A stretch of 35,340 nt of DNA, taken from assembly GCF_000519185.1 (NCBI RefSeq), contig NZ_JAFA01000053.1, positions 12,357 to 47,696 of the forward strand, written 5' to 3'. The notes below the pieces were generated by a model. That model ran no database searches. It was not told where the DNA came from and worked only from the letters and a program-made list of their open reading frames with translations. The position numbers were made by a program, and so were the translations under genes. Each line of letters opens with the position of its first letter. Position 1 is the first letter of the stretch. Of this stretch, positions 8,131-15,536 are shown in pieces. This DNA is from Paraburkholderia nodosa DSM 21604. GTDB lineage: Bacteria; Pseudomonadota; Gammaproteobacteria; Burkholderiales; Burkholderiaceae.

Positions 8131-9096
8131 ATGAAGCTGAGCGTCCTGGCCCTCGATAACGTGTTCGATACCGGCCTGACTGCAGTACTGAATGCCTTCA
8201 ACACTGCGAACGAGCTGGCGGCGCAGCAAGATCCGCATGCGCAGCCTTTCGATGTTTGTGTGGTGGGAATGAAGCGTCAGGTGCGCACGGCGCTCGGGAT
8301 GCGGATGTCGGTTCAGGCGACGAGCGCCGCCGACGGGTCCGACTGGATCATCTTGCCTGGGCTGAGCACGAAGCAGCCCGAGCAGCTGGTGCCGGCCCTT
8401 GGGCGGCGCGACGTCGTCGACGCCATGGCCCGATTGCGTGCCTGGCATGCCGGTGGCTCGCGCATTGCGGCGTCATGCATCAGCACGTTCGTGCTGGCGG
8501 AATCGCAGCTGCTGCAGGACCACGATGCCACGACGACATGGTGGCTCAGTCCCCTGTTTCGCCAGCGCTATCCGGACGTACGTCTCGACGAATCGAGAAT
8601 GCTGGTTCCCTCGGGCGATTTCGTCACAGCGGGAGCCGCAATGGGGCATCTCGACCTCGCACTGTGGTTGATACGTCAGTCGAGCCCCGAGCTTTCCGCT
8701 CTCGTCGCGCGTTATATGCTGGTAGACAGGCGGCCGTCGCAGGCGCCGTATATGATCCCGGAGCACCTGGCGCGCGCGGATCCACTTGTCGAACGGTTCG
8801 AGCGCTGGGCCCGTTCGCGGCTAGCAGAAGGCTTTTCGCTGGAATCGGCGGCCGACGCTCTGGCGACGAGCAAGCGAACCCTGCAGCGTCGTATCGAGTC
8901 GGTGCTCGGCAAATCGCCTCTGTCGTACTTTCAGGATTTGCGCGTCGAGCGTGCGCTTTACCTGATTCAGACAACTCACCTGGATATCGAGGCGATCGCC
9001 GCTGAGGTCGGCTACGCCGATGGCGTGACGCTGCGTACACTGCTTCGCAGACGCCTCGGACGAGGCGTGCGTGAATTGCGCCGCGATGCGCGCTGA
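8131..9096 (+). CDS. GlxA-type AraC-family transcriptional regulator
   Basis: A 321-residue regulator with an N-terminal DJ-1/PfpI-like (class I glutamine amidotransferase-like) domain at about residues 1-190, including the nucleophile-elbow-like AASCISTFVLAE with Cys near residue 116. The C-terminal AraC-type double helix-turn-helix is at about 225-315 (FSLESAADALATSKRTLQRRI; IEAIAAEVGYADGVTLRTLL). Members commonly sense amino acid, betaine or aldehyde-related signals; the effector here is unknown. ATG 8131 is used because the protein then starts with the domain's first beta-strand (MKLSVLALDNVFDTGL); a start at 8068 would add an unconserved stretch. Divergent from the GNAT gene, a likely target. 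Confidence 0.9.
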   Translation: MKLSVLALDNVFDTGLTAVLNAFNTANELAAQQDPHAQPFDVCVVGMKRQVRTALGMRMSVQATSAADGSDWIILPGLSTKQPEQLVPALGRRDVVDAMARLRAWHAGGSRIAASCISTFVLAESQLLQDHDATTTWWLSPLFRQRYPDVRLDESRMLVPSGDFVTAGAAMGHLDLALWLIRQSSPELSALVARYMLVDRRPSQAPYMIPEHLARADPLVERFERWARSRLAEGFSLESAADALATSKRTLQRRIESVLGKSPLSYFQDLRVERALYLIQTTHLDIEAIAAEVGYADGVTLRTLLRRRLGRGVRELRRDAR

Positions 9097-9363
9097 ACGC
9101 AAGTACAGCGCCAGGCCGTGGGCAATATCAACTCGACATTGCGTTTGCGCCGCACTCCAGATGACGACTCGACTGGATCCGTTTGAAGTGTCCGGAGATT
9201 TGGATTGTCAGTGTCACTGCTGGCGACCTATGCTTTTTTTTGTGACAGTGCGCGCCCGAGACGCACTCGGCGTGCGACTCTATGCGCCCAGGAGCGGTCA
9301 CTGGAAGTCGCGACAGGAATCCTGCGACAATCAGCCAACATTCGAATAGGGAGAGCGTCGAAA

Positions 9364-9900
9364 ATGCTGATTGCCTTCGGAGGACTACCAGGCACCGGAA
9401 AAACAACCATAGCGCAAACACTTGCTCGCAAACTCACCGCGGTCTATCTGCGCATTGATACGTTGGAACAGGCATTTATCGAGGCCGGGAGCGAAGCGGC
9501 GGATATCGGACCTGCCGGATATCTGGCCGGATATGCAGTTGCGAAAGATAATTTGCGCCTTGGTTTGACCGTCGTCGCCGACTCGGTCAACTCGTTGCGT
9601 ATGACGCGTAGCGCCTGGAGAAGTGTCGCGCTCGAAGCAGGTGTGCGGATCTTCGAGATTGAGTTGATTTGTTCTGATACGACGGCGCACCGTTCGAGGG
9701 TCGAGGGACGACGAGCAGATATTCCGGGCCACAAGCTGCCGACGTGGAAGAGCGTGCTTGAACGCCAATATGATGCATGGGAATCTGAGCATCTCGTTGT
9801 CGACACGGCCAACGTTTCGGTCGAGCAGGCCGTCGAAACTATCATCCGTCGCCTTTCGATGTCATCTCCAGAGAGTCGATTGCTCCCCTCCCCAACGTAG
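9364..9900 (+). CDS. P-loop AAA/zeta-toxin-like kinase family protein
   Basis: A 178-residue P-loop protein. Walker A GLPGTGKTT is at residues 7-15, directly after the first beta-strand MLIAFG, followed by RIDTLEQAF, where the Asp fits the catalytic/metal position of small-molecule kinases. VVADSVNSL supplies a Walker-B-like strand, and HRSRVEGRRADIPG resembles the lid and Arg region. This layout is that of gluconate/shikimate-kinase-like or zeta-toxin-like NTPases, and its small size argues for a metabolite or antibiotic kinase. ATG 9364 has AGGGAG about 9 bases upstream; longer starts are unsupported. Substrate unknown. An unknown gene follows after 43 bp on the same strand, possibly in the same transcript. 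Confidence 0.8.
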   Translation: MLIAFGGLPGTGKTTIAQTLARKLTAVYLRIDTLEQAFIEAGSEAADIGPAGYLAGYAVAKDNLRLGLTVVADSVNSLRMTRSAWRSVALEAGVRIFEIELICSDTTAHRSRVEGRRADIPGHKLPTWKSVLERQYDAWESEHLVVDTANVSVEQAVETIIRRLSMSSPESRLLPSPT

Positions 9901-9943
9901 AAAGCGGTCATGTGGATCTATACTGGGGCACCTGGAGGCGCCA

Positions 9944-10747
9944 ATGACTAATCAAGACAGACTGCATCCGCTACGTCCTCTCCTGAAGAATTGGGTTTGG
10001 GAGCATGGCCGAATCGGCACTCGATATCTGGACTGCACCGATGGCGAAATCAAGTTTGACGACGGCAAGAAGTCGCGCTTCGCGGCCGAAGAATACATTT
10101 ACGTGCCGCTCGACAAGGATGCTCACGACGATGCGCCTGTGGAAGGCCCTGCGATCCAGGAGGCGGGGCTTGCCCGGTTTTTGAGGGCAGCGCAGTCAGG
10201 CAGGCCCGAGGAAGCCGGCACTATCGTAGAGGTCCAGCGCGCAGTGCAGGACTGCATGGAACTCGGCCTGTTCAGCGCATATCAGTTGAGTGCCCAGGCG
10301 GCGGCCGCACGCTATGCGCAAGAACCCATGTTCGAGGATGAAATCCGCGCTGCAGTTGTCGACGATATCCGGCGTATCTACGCGGGCATGCGCGAGCAAT
10401 TGGCGCTGTACGATTTCAGTGTGCTTTACGGCTTGCCCACGCCCCTGCTCATCAGCGAGGCGCCGTTCATCGACTGGCGCACGCGCGCTAGTCCGGCCCT
10501 GCCGTTTGTCTCGCTTCCTCTTGGGCCATACTGCCTGCTGGTGGGTGCGCCATCGGGCAGGAGTAGCCGAATTGGCCCCGTGGTCTGGAAGTCTGCCGCG
10601 GCAATGGGCCCGTTGAAGGACCACAACCGCCAAATCGCGGAGCACGCACGGTTGTGGCTGGTGGCGACCACTGACGACCAACTCGTCGCGGTACAAAGCC
10701 GCTTTGCTGAGGCCAGGGGCCCCAAGCCAGAGGATGCGGGGCCTTGA
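9944..10747 (+). CDS. conserved-looking protein of unknown function
   Basis: A 267-residue soluble protein without signal peptide or membrane segment that I do not recognise. ATG 9944 has GGAGG six bases upstream, so this start is firm; the open frame extends upstream but without support. The N-terminus (WVWEHGRIGTRYLDCTDGEI) resembles a small beta-barrel; the middle is helical with a QAAAARYAQEPMFEDEI stretch, and the end alternates strands and helices (FVSLPLGPYCLLVGAP). Codon choice is normal for a high-GC genome. It is probably co-transcribed with the P-loop gene. No function can be given. Confidence 0.75.
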   Translation: MTNQDRLHPLRPLLKNWVWEHGRIGTRYLDCTDGEIKFDDGKKSRFAAEEYIYVPLDKDAHDDAPVEGPAIQEAGLARFLRAAQSGRPEEAGTIVEVQRAVQDCMELGLFSAYQLSAQAAAARYAQEPMFEDEIRAAVVDDIRRIYAGMREQLALYDFSVLYGLPTPLLISEAPFIDWRTRASPALPFVSLPLGPYCLLVGAPSGRSSRIGPVVWKSAAAMGPLKDHNRQIAEHARLWLVATTDDQLVAVQSRFAEARGPKPEDAGP

Positions 10748-11114
10748 CTGAAGTCGGCGGGAAACGCGCGGCGGGCAGCGGCCGAATCATGAGAGGTAGG
10801 CGCTTGTGTCGTAAGCGGGGCCGGGACCGCCTGAGTGTTCGTGCTGGCCGAGCTCCTGCGATGCGGCAACGTCTCTGTGCGGCCATGAGCGGTCGTTGGA
10901 ACAGTGCTCATAGATCGGCGACAATCGGACATTCTGGAAAGCCATTCTTTCAACTGCGCTGATGTCCTGTCCACTGCGTGCTGAATGTGCAGGCTCGCCG
11001 TTCTGTTCACCTTCTCGAAGTAACAGCGGGCTACTTGACCGCGCTTACGCGACAAAGCCTTCCAGACCTTCAAGGACGTAGGGCCGGAGACACATCGAAC
11101 CAGTTCGCCACATC
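10748..11114. other. 367-bp intergenic region, no gene seen
   Basis: No frame with a ribosome site or protein-like composition on either strand; the minus frame across it (to 11073) is an Arg/Ser-rich shadow of the gene to the left. No hairpin with a U-tract was found. It should contain the promoter of the phospholipase D-like gene, but no confident -35/-10 pair is visible. Confidence 0.4.
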
Positions 11115-12539
11115 ATGACCGCAACAAGAAGCCTGGCGCTCATTCTGGCATGCGTGTTTGCCTCTTCTCAGCAAGGCCACGCGCAATGTGTCGACCTGGT
11201 CGCCAGTCTTGACGACGGTCAGTTGATGCAGTCGCGGATTGCGCTGGTCGACCGTGCCACGCCTACCGAACAGATCCGCATCCTCGCCTACATCTTCGAA
11301 ATCGATCAGACCGGCGGCCTGCTGTTGCGTCATCTGGTCGAGGCGGCGCGCCGAGGCGTGCCGGTCAAGCTGCTGATCGACGGCATCGGCCCCGAGCCGC
11401 ACTACCCGTTCGAGGACGAGTTCATCGTCGCCCTGCACGAGGTGGCTCCCGGCATTGAACTCCGAATCTTCCATCCACGATCCGATCTCGTCGAGATTTC
11501 GCATCGCATGCACGACAAACTGTTCCTGGTTGGCGACACGGCCGTGATCGGCAGTACCTCGATCTGGGATGCGAGCTTCCGCAACTGGCTCAGCGAGCGA
11601 GATCTGATGGTGTCGGGCGACGCCGGCCAGGATGCTTCCTCCCTGCACGCGATGTACCAGCATTTCGCCCTGTTCTGGAATAGCCCGGAAGTGGTTCGCC
11701 CCGAGCCGGAAAAATTCCTCAAAGTCGCAAGTCCTTATCGCGTCTCGGAGGGTTATGCGACGCTGGACCCGGCGCGCATCCATTATTGGCGCGAATGGCT
11801 GCTGGCTCCGCTCGATGCTGCAGCCCAGGCGACAGACCTGGCCGCTACCGATACACCAACTGCCTCCGATACGCCCAATGATCCCGCCGCTCCGCCCGCT
11901 CCCGGGGCGTATTTTGATCCCGCCTGGATGCCGATCGCCTGCGAGCGCCTGCACTATGTCCACGACTGGCCCGACAAGCGCTCGCCAGGCACGTTGCAGG
12001 ACATGCTACAAGCGTTCGATACGGCGCAGCACGAAATCCTGATCATCAACCCCTACCTGATCCTGGTGCCGGAACTGCGCGAGGCGCTTGAGCGCAAGCG
12101 GCGCGAAGGTGTCCACGTGATCCTGGTGAGCGCCTCGCTGGCGAGCATCACGCAGGAATTCCCCGCCGTCGGGCGCGCCTATGCCGACGATCTGCCCGGC
12201 TTGGTGAATGCCGGGATCGAGGTGCGCGAATATTCCGACCAGGAGAACCGCATGATGCACGCCAAGCTGGTCCTCATCGACGGCCATCGATATTATCTCG
12301 GCAGTTTCAACTTCGATTCGCTGTCGGCCCGCCTGAATACCGAAAACGGCCTGTGGATAGATATCCCTGAGGACGGGCTCGATCCCTTGCAGGACAGCGT
12401 GGCGTACTTCCTGCGCAACTCAAGTTCGGTGAGCGACGCCAATGGCCGCCTTCTGGCGGATCCCGATGCGCGCTGCCGGGCCGCCGGCTGCGGCGGTGCC
12501 TGGTGGTGGGTGACGATGCTATTCAGGAACTTCCTCTGA
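11115..12539 (+). CDS. exported phospholipase D-like / cardiolipin synthase-like protein
   Basis: A 474-residue protein with a signal peptide (hydrophobic core ALILACVFASS, likely cut after GHA near residue 23), so it should act in the periplasm. It has two PLD halves. The second active-site motif is canonical, H382-A-K384-x4-D389 (HAKLVLIDG) followed by YLGSFNFD. The first, H133-D-K135 with VIGSTSI, has its Asp one position late (HDKLFLVGD), so it departs from HxKx4D. A Thr/Pro/Asp-rich linker at about 238-264 separates the halves. Enzymes of this superfamily transfer or hydrolyse phosphatidyl groups through a phospho-His intermediate. The exported form suggests processing of periplasmic or outer-membrane lipids; the substrate is unknown. 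No clear ribosome site precedes ATG 11115. Confidence 0.85.
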   Translation: MTATRSLALILACVFASSQQGHAQCVDLVASLDDGQLMQSRIALVDRATPTEQIRILAYIFEIDQTGGLLLRHLVEAARRGVPVKLLIDGIGPEPHYPFEDEFIVALHEVAPGIELRIFHPRSDLVEISHRMHDKLFLVGDTAVIGSTSIWDASFRNWLSERDLMVSGDAGQDASSLHAMYQHFALFWNSPEVVRPEPEKFLKVASPYRVSEGYATLDPARIHYWREWLLAPLDAAAQATDLAATDTPTASDTPNDPAAPPAPGAYFDPAWMPIACERLHYVHDWPDKRSPGTLQDMLQAFDTAQHEILIINPYLILVPELREALERKRREGVHVILVSASLASITQEFPAVGRAYADDLPGLVNAGIEVREYSDQENRMMHAKLVLIDGHRYYLGSFNFDSLSARLNTENGLWIDIPEDGLDPLQDSVAYFLRNSSSVSDANGRLLADPDARCRAAGCGGAWWWVTMLFRNFL

Positions 12540-12728
12540 GCGCGGCGTGCCCTGTCGCTAAACTACGTGGCCAGTTCGGGTCGCCGTCCGCACTGTGTCG
12601 CGCAGTAGTCGGCCATGAACAGACTTCGATAGAGCACGAGCGACTGGCCGCTCTCCTCGGACCTTACGACACTCGAACCGGCACCAAACTGCCCAGAAAA
12701 ATAGAAACGCTCGATCCCGGACGCAGCA

Positions 12729-12748
12729 AGCCGGTTTGAGAACCGGCT
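12729..12748. terminator. 8-bp perfect hairpin between convergent genes
   Basis: AGCCGGTT-TGAG-AACCGGCT lies 9 bases beyond the stop of the minus-strand hydrolase gene and about 190 bases after the plus-strand phospholipase-like gene. Position and symmetry suit a shared transcription end, but neither side has a U-tract, so termination activity is uncertain. Confidence 0.3.
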
Positions 12749-12757
12749 GAGCACGAG

Positions 12758-13678
12758 TTAGTGGGCCTTCAAGAATGTGGCAATCAGCTCGGCGATCTCC
12801 TGCGGCGCATCCTCGAGGCTGTAGTGGCCAACTCCCGCGAGCCGGTGAATCGGCGCCATGGGAAAGATTTCGCTGAACAGCGGCAGAAAGTGTTCAGCTG
12901 CCAGCGTGCGATCGGCCTCGCCCCAAATGGCGAGCGCCGGCTTTGAACGGATCGTGTCGAGTGCCATCGCGTGTGGCACTTCGAAACGATGTGCCCCGAC
13001 CGCGAAGCCCTTTGCCCAACCAATCGCACCGGCACTGTCAGTTGGCATGGCGAAACGCGAGCCATAGGCACGCAGCCACGTATCGTTAATACGCGCGTGG
13101 TTTTCGAAGCCGTTTAGCTTCAAGGTACTCAAGATATTGAAGCCGAGTTCGTCTAGCACGGGTTCGAGACGGCGTTGCGAATGGGCGCGGAGGACCCACT
13201 GGAACCATGGCGAGACTGCGGCATTCGCGTTCAGCCGGTCGAATAACGTGCTTTGACCAAACGGCGTCGGGCCGTTCGTGCTGACGATTCGGCGAATGCG
13301 GCCGGGATGCCGTGCGGCGAGTCCCATGCCAACGGGTCCGCCGAAGTCGTGCATGACGAGAGTGATGTCGTTTAAATCCAGGTCAAGCACGAGCTTTTCA
13401 AGGTTGTCGATATGATCCTGCAGCCAGTACGTCCGATGTTCCGGCGTCTCGCTCTTGCCGAATCCCATGTGGTCGGGCGCGATCACACGGTAGTTGCCCG
13501 AGAGTGCCGCGATCAGATCACGAAACAGGTAGCCCCACGTCGGTTCCCCATGAATGCACAGGACGACCTCGCCATCAGCGGGTCCTTCGTCTACGTAATG
13601 CATGCGAAAGCCGGCGACCTCGCTGAAGCGCGGCGCAAACGGAAACGTTCCGTCAAACGTGTCATTCGATGGTGTCAT
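12758..13678 (-). CDS. haloalkane dehalogenase-like alpha/beta hydrolase
   Basis: A 306-residue alpha/beta hydrolase with an Asp nucleophile. HGEPTWGYLFR (residues 43-53) is the oxyanion-hole segment typical of haloalkane dehalogenases; VMHDFGGPVG puts the nucleophile at Asp111; WGEADRTL carries a plausible acid and GVGHYSLEDAP the catalytic His. The Trp next to the nucleophile that helps hold halide in true dehalogenases (DWGG) is Phe here, so halide specificity is doubtful and epoxide hydrolase or another C-X hydrolase activity is possible. ATG 13678 has AGGGAA seven bases upstream. It is divergent from a MerR regulator with a MerR-type long-spacer promoter between them, so expression is probably inducible. 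Confidence 0.85.
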   Translation of the reverse strand: MTPSNDTFDGTFPFAPRFSEVAGFRMHYVDEGPADGEVVLCIHGEPTWGYLFRDLIAALSGNYRVIAPDHMGFGKSETPEHRTYWLQDHIDNLEKLVLDLDLNDITLVMHDFGGPVGMGLAARHPGRIRRIVSTNGPTPFGQSTLFDRLNANAAVSPWFQWVLRAHSQRRLEPVLDELGFNILSTLKLNGFENHARINDTWLRAYGSRFAMPTDSAGAIGWAKGFAVGAHRFEVPHAMALDTIRSKPALAIWGEADRTLAAEHFLPLFSEIFPMAPIHRLAGVGHYSLEDAPQEIAELIATFLKAH

Positions 13679-13730
13679 ATTTTGGTTCCCTGACGAATGG
13701 AGCGGCGGACAATCCGGCCGGTCGAAAGAG

Positions 13731-13760
13731 GTTAAACTTTGACATCGCTGTCAAGGTCAA
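13731..13760 (-). promoter_or_regulatory. MerR-type promoter and operator for the hydrolase gene
   Basis: On the minus strand: -35 TTGACC (13760-13755), an 18-bp spacer, and -10 TTTAAC (13736-13731). The over-long spacer contains an inverted repeat TTGACA-N4-TGTCAA (13739-13754), the arrangement used by MerR-family activators, which untwist a long spacer. The MerR gene starts at 13782 on the other strand, so the same site can autoregulate it. Predicted leader of the hydrolase mRNA is about 45 nt. Confidence 0.7.
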
Positions 13761-13781
13761 GCGCATCTTTCGGGAGTTGTC

Positions 13782-14150
13782 ATGCGTATCGGAGAGCTGG
13801 CTCGCCGCATCGGCGTCAGTGAGCGGATGCTGCGGTATTACGAACACGAAGGTTTGCTCAATCCGAAGAGGAGCGATTCGGGCTACCGCGATTACGGCCC
13901 CGACGAAGTGGACGCCGCACAGCGCATCCGCATGCTCAGCGCTGCAGGATTGAAGATCAGCAGTATCCGGCTGTTGTTGCCTTGCGTGCTCGGCGAAAAA
14001 CCTGTGTTTCATCCATGCGTTCAAGCGCGCGCGTTGCTGCGCGGCGAAGTCGAAAAGCTCGACGTTCGGCTGCGCGAACTCAGTGAAACGCGAGAAGTCG
14101 TTGTCAGACTGCTCAATGCGATCGACACCAACGAGACATTGCCGCTCTAA
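13782..14150 (+). CDS. MerR-family transcriptional regulator
   Basis: A 122-residue MerR protein. The N-terminal winged helix-turn-helix reads MRIGELARRIGVSERMLRYY followed by EHEGLLNPKR and GYRDYGPDEV, all typical; a dimerisation helix ends the protein (RGEVEKLDVRLRELSETREV). Two Cys flank a short loop (LLPCVLGEKPVFHPCVQ), a pattern shared by many small MerR proteins and not by itself proof of metal or redox sensing. GGGAG lies five bases before ATG 13782. It is divergent from the alpha/beta hydrolase gene across a MerR-type promoter, so the hydrolase is its probable target. Confidence 0.92.
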   Translation: MRIGELARRIGVSERMLRYYEHEGLLNPKRSDSGYRDYGPDEVDAAQRIRMLSAAGLKISSIRLLLPCVLGEKPVFHPCVQARALLRGEVEKLDVRLRELSETREVVVRLLNAIDTNETLPL

Positions 14151-14389
14151 CAACTGGGTGCGTTTGAGTATTCACGCATCGCCGCTGGACGACGCCCATC
14201 AAGTTGACGTGTTGCGATAGAGAGTGGAGGCGAATGCTTCGGATCATCCCTCAAGAAATATTTCCACGAACGACCGCAATAGTTCGTGTTAGAGGCGCTC
14301 GCAAATAGCCGTCCGAGGACTGAGAAAGGTCGATGTCTGCCGGCCGCATCGCGCAGCAATCGGCACGTTCCGACCTTCAGTGCGCTCGC

Positions 14390-14968
14390 TTAATTTGCCG
14401 ACGCCAGGCGAAAAGCATCGACGGCCCACAATGCGTCGGCCTGGAGAAGCGGCTGTGAACGCACGAGCCAATCGGCAAGCGACGTCAGGCTGATTCCTGG
14501 CCGCACAGGGTCGCCGAACGATTCCGAAACGAACGGCACATCGTCTTCTGGACGACGAACGATCTGAACGATGTGGGTGACACCGCGAACCCGTGGATGG
14601 TTTGCCGCCCAACCTGGCGCTCCCATCTTCAACCCGATGGTGGCGCATCGAGGAAGGCTGCATGCATTGATCTCGGATCCCGCAAGAGTATATCCCGTCC
14701 GAACCGCGATTTCCTGAATGATGCGATCCGAGCACGCTTGCATAGTTCGAATATGAGTATCACTAAACATGATATGGCCAGCCGCATTATTCTCCGCGCA
14801 CATGGCTTGGGTAAGCAGCAGGCCAGTCCACCCGGAACAGTCGATGACTGGAGGGTTCTCCAACAGCCCTTCGACCTTTGCGCCCCGCCGGTATCCGACT
14901 CGCCCTGTATAGCGTTGCACGAGCCGCCACATCGCGGTCTCCGCTGCCGATAGTGTCATGATGACCAT
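14390..14968 (-). CDS. NlpC/P60-like cysteine peptidase-like protein
   Basis: A 192-residue protein. VIDCSGWTGLLLTQAM (Cys44) matches the DCSG nucleophile motif and following helix of NlpC/P60-type papain-like peptidases, and GVTHIVQIV (His132) fits the strand bearing the catalytic His. Family members cut peptidoglycan stem peptides or amides. No signal peptide or membrane segment is seen, unlike wall-acting housekeeping members, so a cytosolic amidase, a secreted effector lacking a classical signal, or a diverged member is possible. Its start lies 9 bases after the stop of the RidA-like gene on the same strand, suggesting translational coupling. The assignment rests on two short motifs. Confidence 0.5.
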   Translation of the reverse strand: MVIMTLSAAETAMWRLVQRYTGRVGYRRGAKVEGLLENPPVIDCSGWTGLLLTQAMCAENNAAGHIMFSDTHIRTMQACSDRIIQEIAVRTGYTLAGSEINACSLPRCATIGLKMGAPGWAANHPRVRGVTHIVQIVRRPEDDVPFVSESFGDPVRPGISLTSLADWLVRSQPLLQADALWAVDAFRLASAN

Positions 14969-14977
14969 TGGTGAGTG

Positions 14978-15400
14978 TCAGTTGTCCGACCCCGGACGGC
15001 GAAATCGGGAGCGTGCGATTTCTGCAATCGCAGTGATCTCAATCATCAATTCCAGACGGTACAGGCGCTCGACCTGAACGGTAGTCGTAACCGGATAAGG
15101 TGCATCGAAGAATTCACTTCGAATGTCTCCAGCAGCCATGAATGCGTCGATATCCGTCGCGTAGTGAACGAGGGAAATCACGTCAGTCATTTGCCCTCCC
15201 ATCGCCGCCATCACGTCGCGAATATTTTCGAGGACTTTGCGCACCTGTACTCGCATGTCGTTGGGTCCAACGACTCGCCCTTCCCGGTCGAGCGATACCT
15301 GGCCCTTCAAATGAACCACGTGGCCGTCGCCCTGAATAACCGCCATCGAGAACGCACCGAACGGCGACCAGACATCTGGAAGATTCACTGCATCTACCAT
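14978..15400 (-). CDS. RidA-like (YjgF/YER057c/UK114) family protein
   Basis: A 140-residue protein of the Rid superfamily, small trimeric proteins that in the RidA subgroup hydrolyse reactive enamine/imine intermediates. The frame reads LKGQVSLDREGRVVGPNDMR, a helix VRKVLENIRDVMAAMGG, VISLVHYATDID, and the C-terminal strand IEITAIAE. The Arg essential in RidA (in the P-A-R-T/S-x-V motif, position 105) is replaced: the segment is PYPVTTTVQV. This places it in one of the Rid subgroups lacking that Arg, so deaminase activity should not be assumed. ATG 15400 has AGGAG eight bases upstream; the extension to 15457 is unsupported. It precedes the NlpC-like gene by 9 bases. Confidence 0.82.
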   Translation of the reverse strand: MVDAVNLPDVWSPFGAFSMAVIQGDGHVVHLKGQVSLDREGRVVGPNDMRVQVRKVLENIRDVMAAMGGQMTDVISLVHYATDIDAFMAAGDIRSEFFDAPYPVTTTVQVERLYRLELMIEITAIAEIARSRFRRPGSDN

Positions 15401-15502
15401 TTGCGGACTCCTGTAGTCAGTTAGCTCCCGATTATGCGCTTGCCCACCAGCCTGCATCGACGATATCGGGTGATCGATGCCCTTGCTGTCGTACCAGGCC
15501 GC

Positions 15503-15534
15503 ACGTTGGGCGCCGCCTGCGCGGCGCCCAACGT
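15503..15534 (-). terminator. 14-bp perfect GC-rich hairpin after the GH92 gene
   Basis: Arms 15503-15516 and 15521-15534 are perfectly complementary, with a 4-base loop, starting 2 bases after the GH92 stop codon. The stem (core GGGCGCCGC/GCGGCGCCC) is unusually stable. No T-run follows on either strand, so it may protect the mRNA 3' end or act with Rho rather than terminate alone. Confidence 0.45.
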
Positions 15535-15536
15535 AT

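Noticed and set aside
8256..9005. 249-codon plus frame overlapping the GlxA-type regulator
   Set aside because: Arg/Ala/Gly-rich shadow of the AraC-type gene, whose domains are unmistakable in the other frame.
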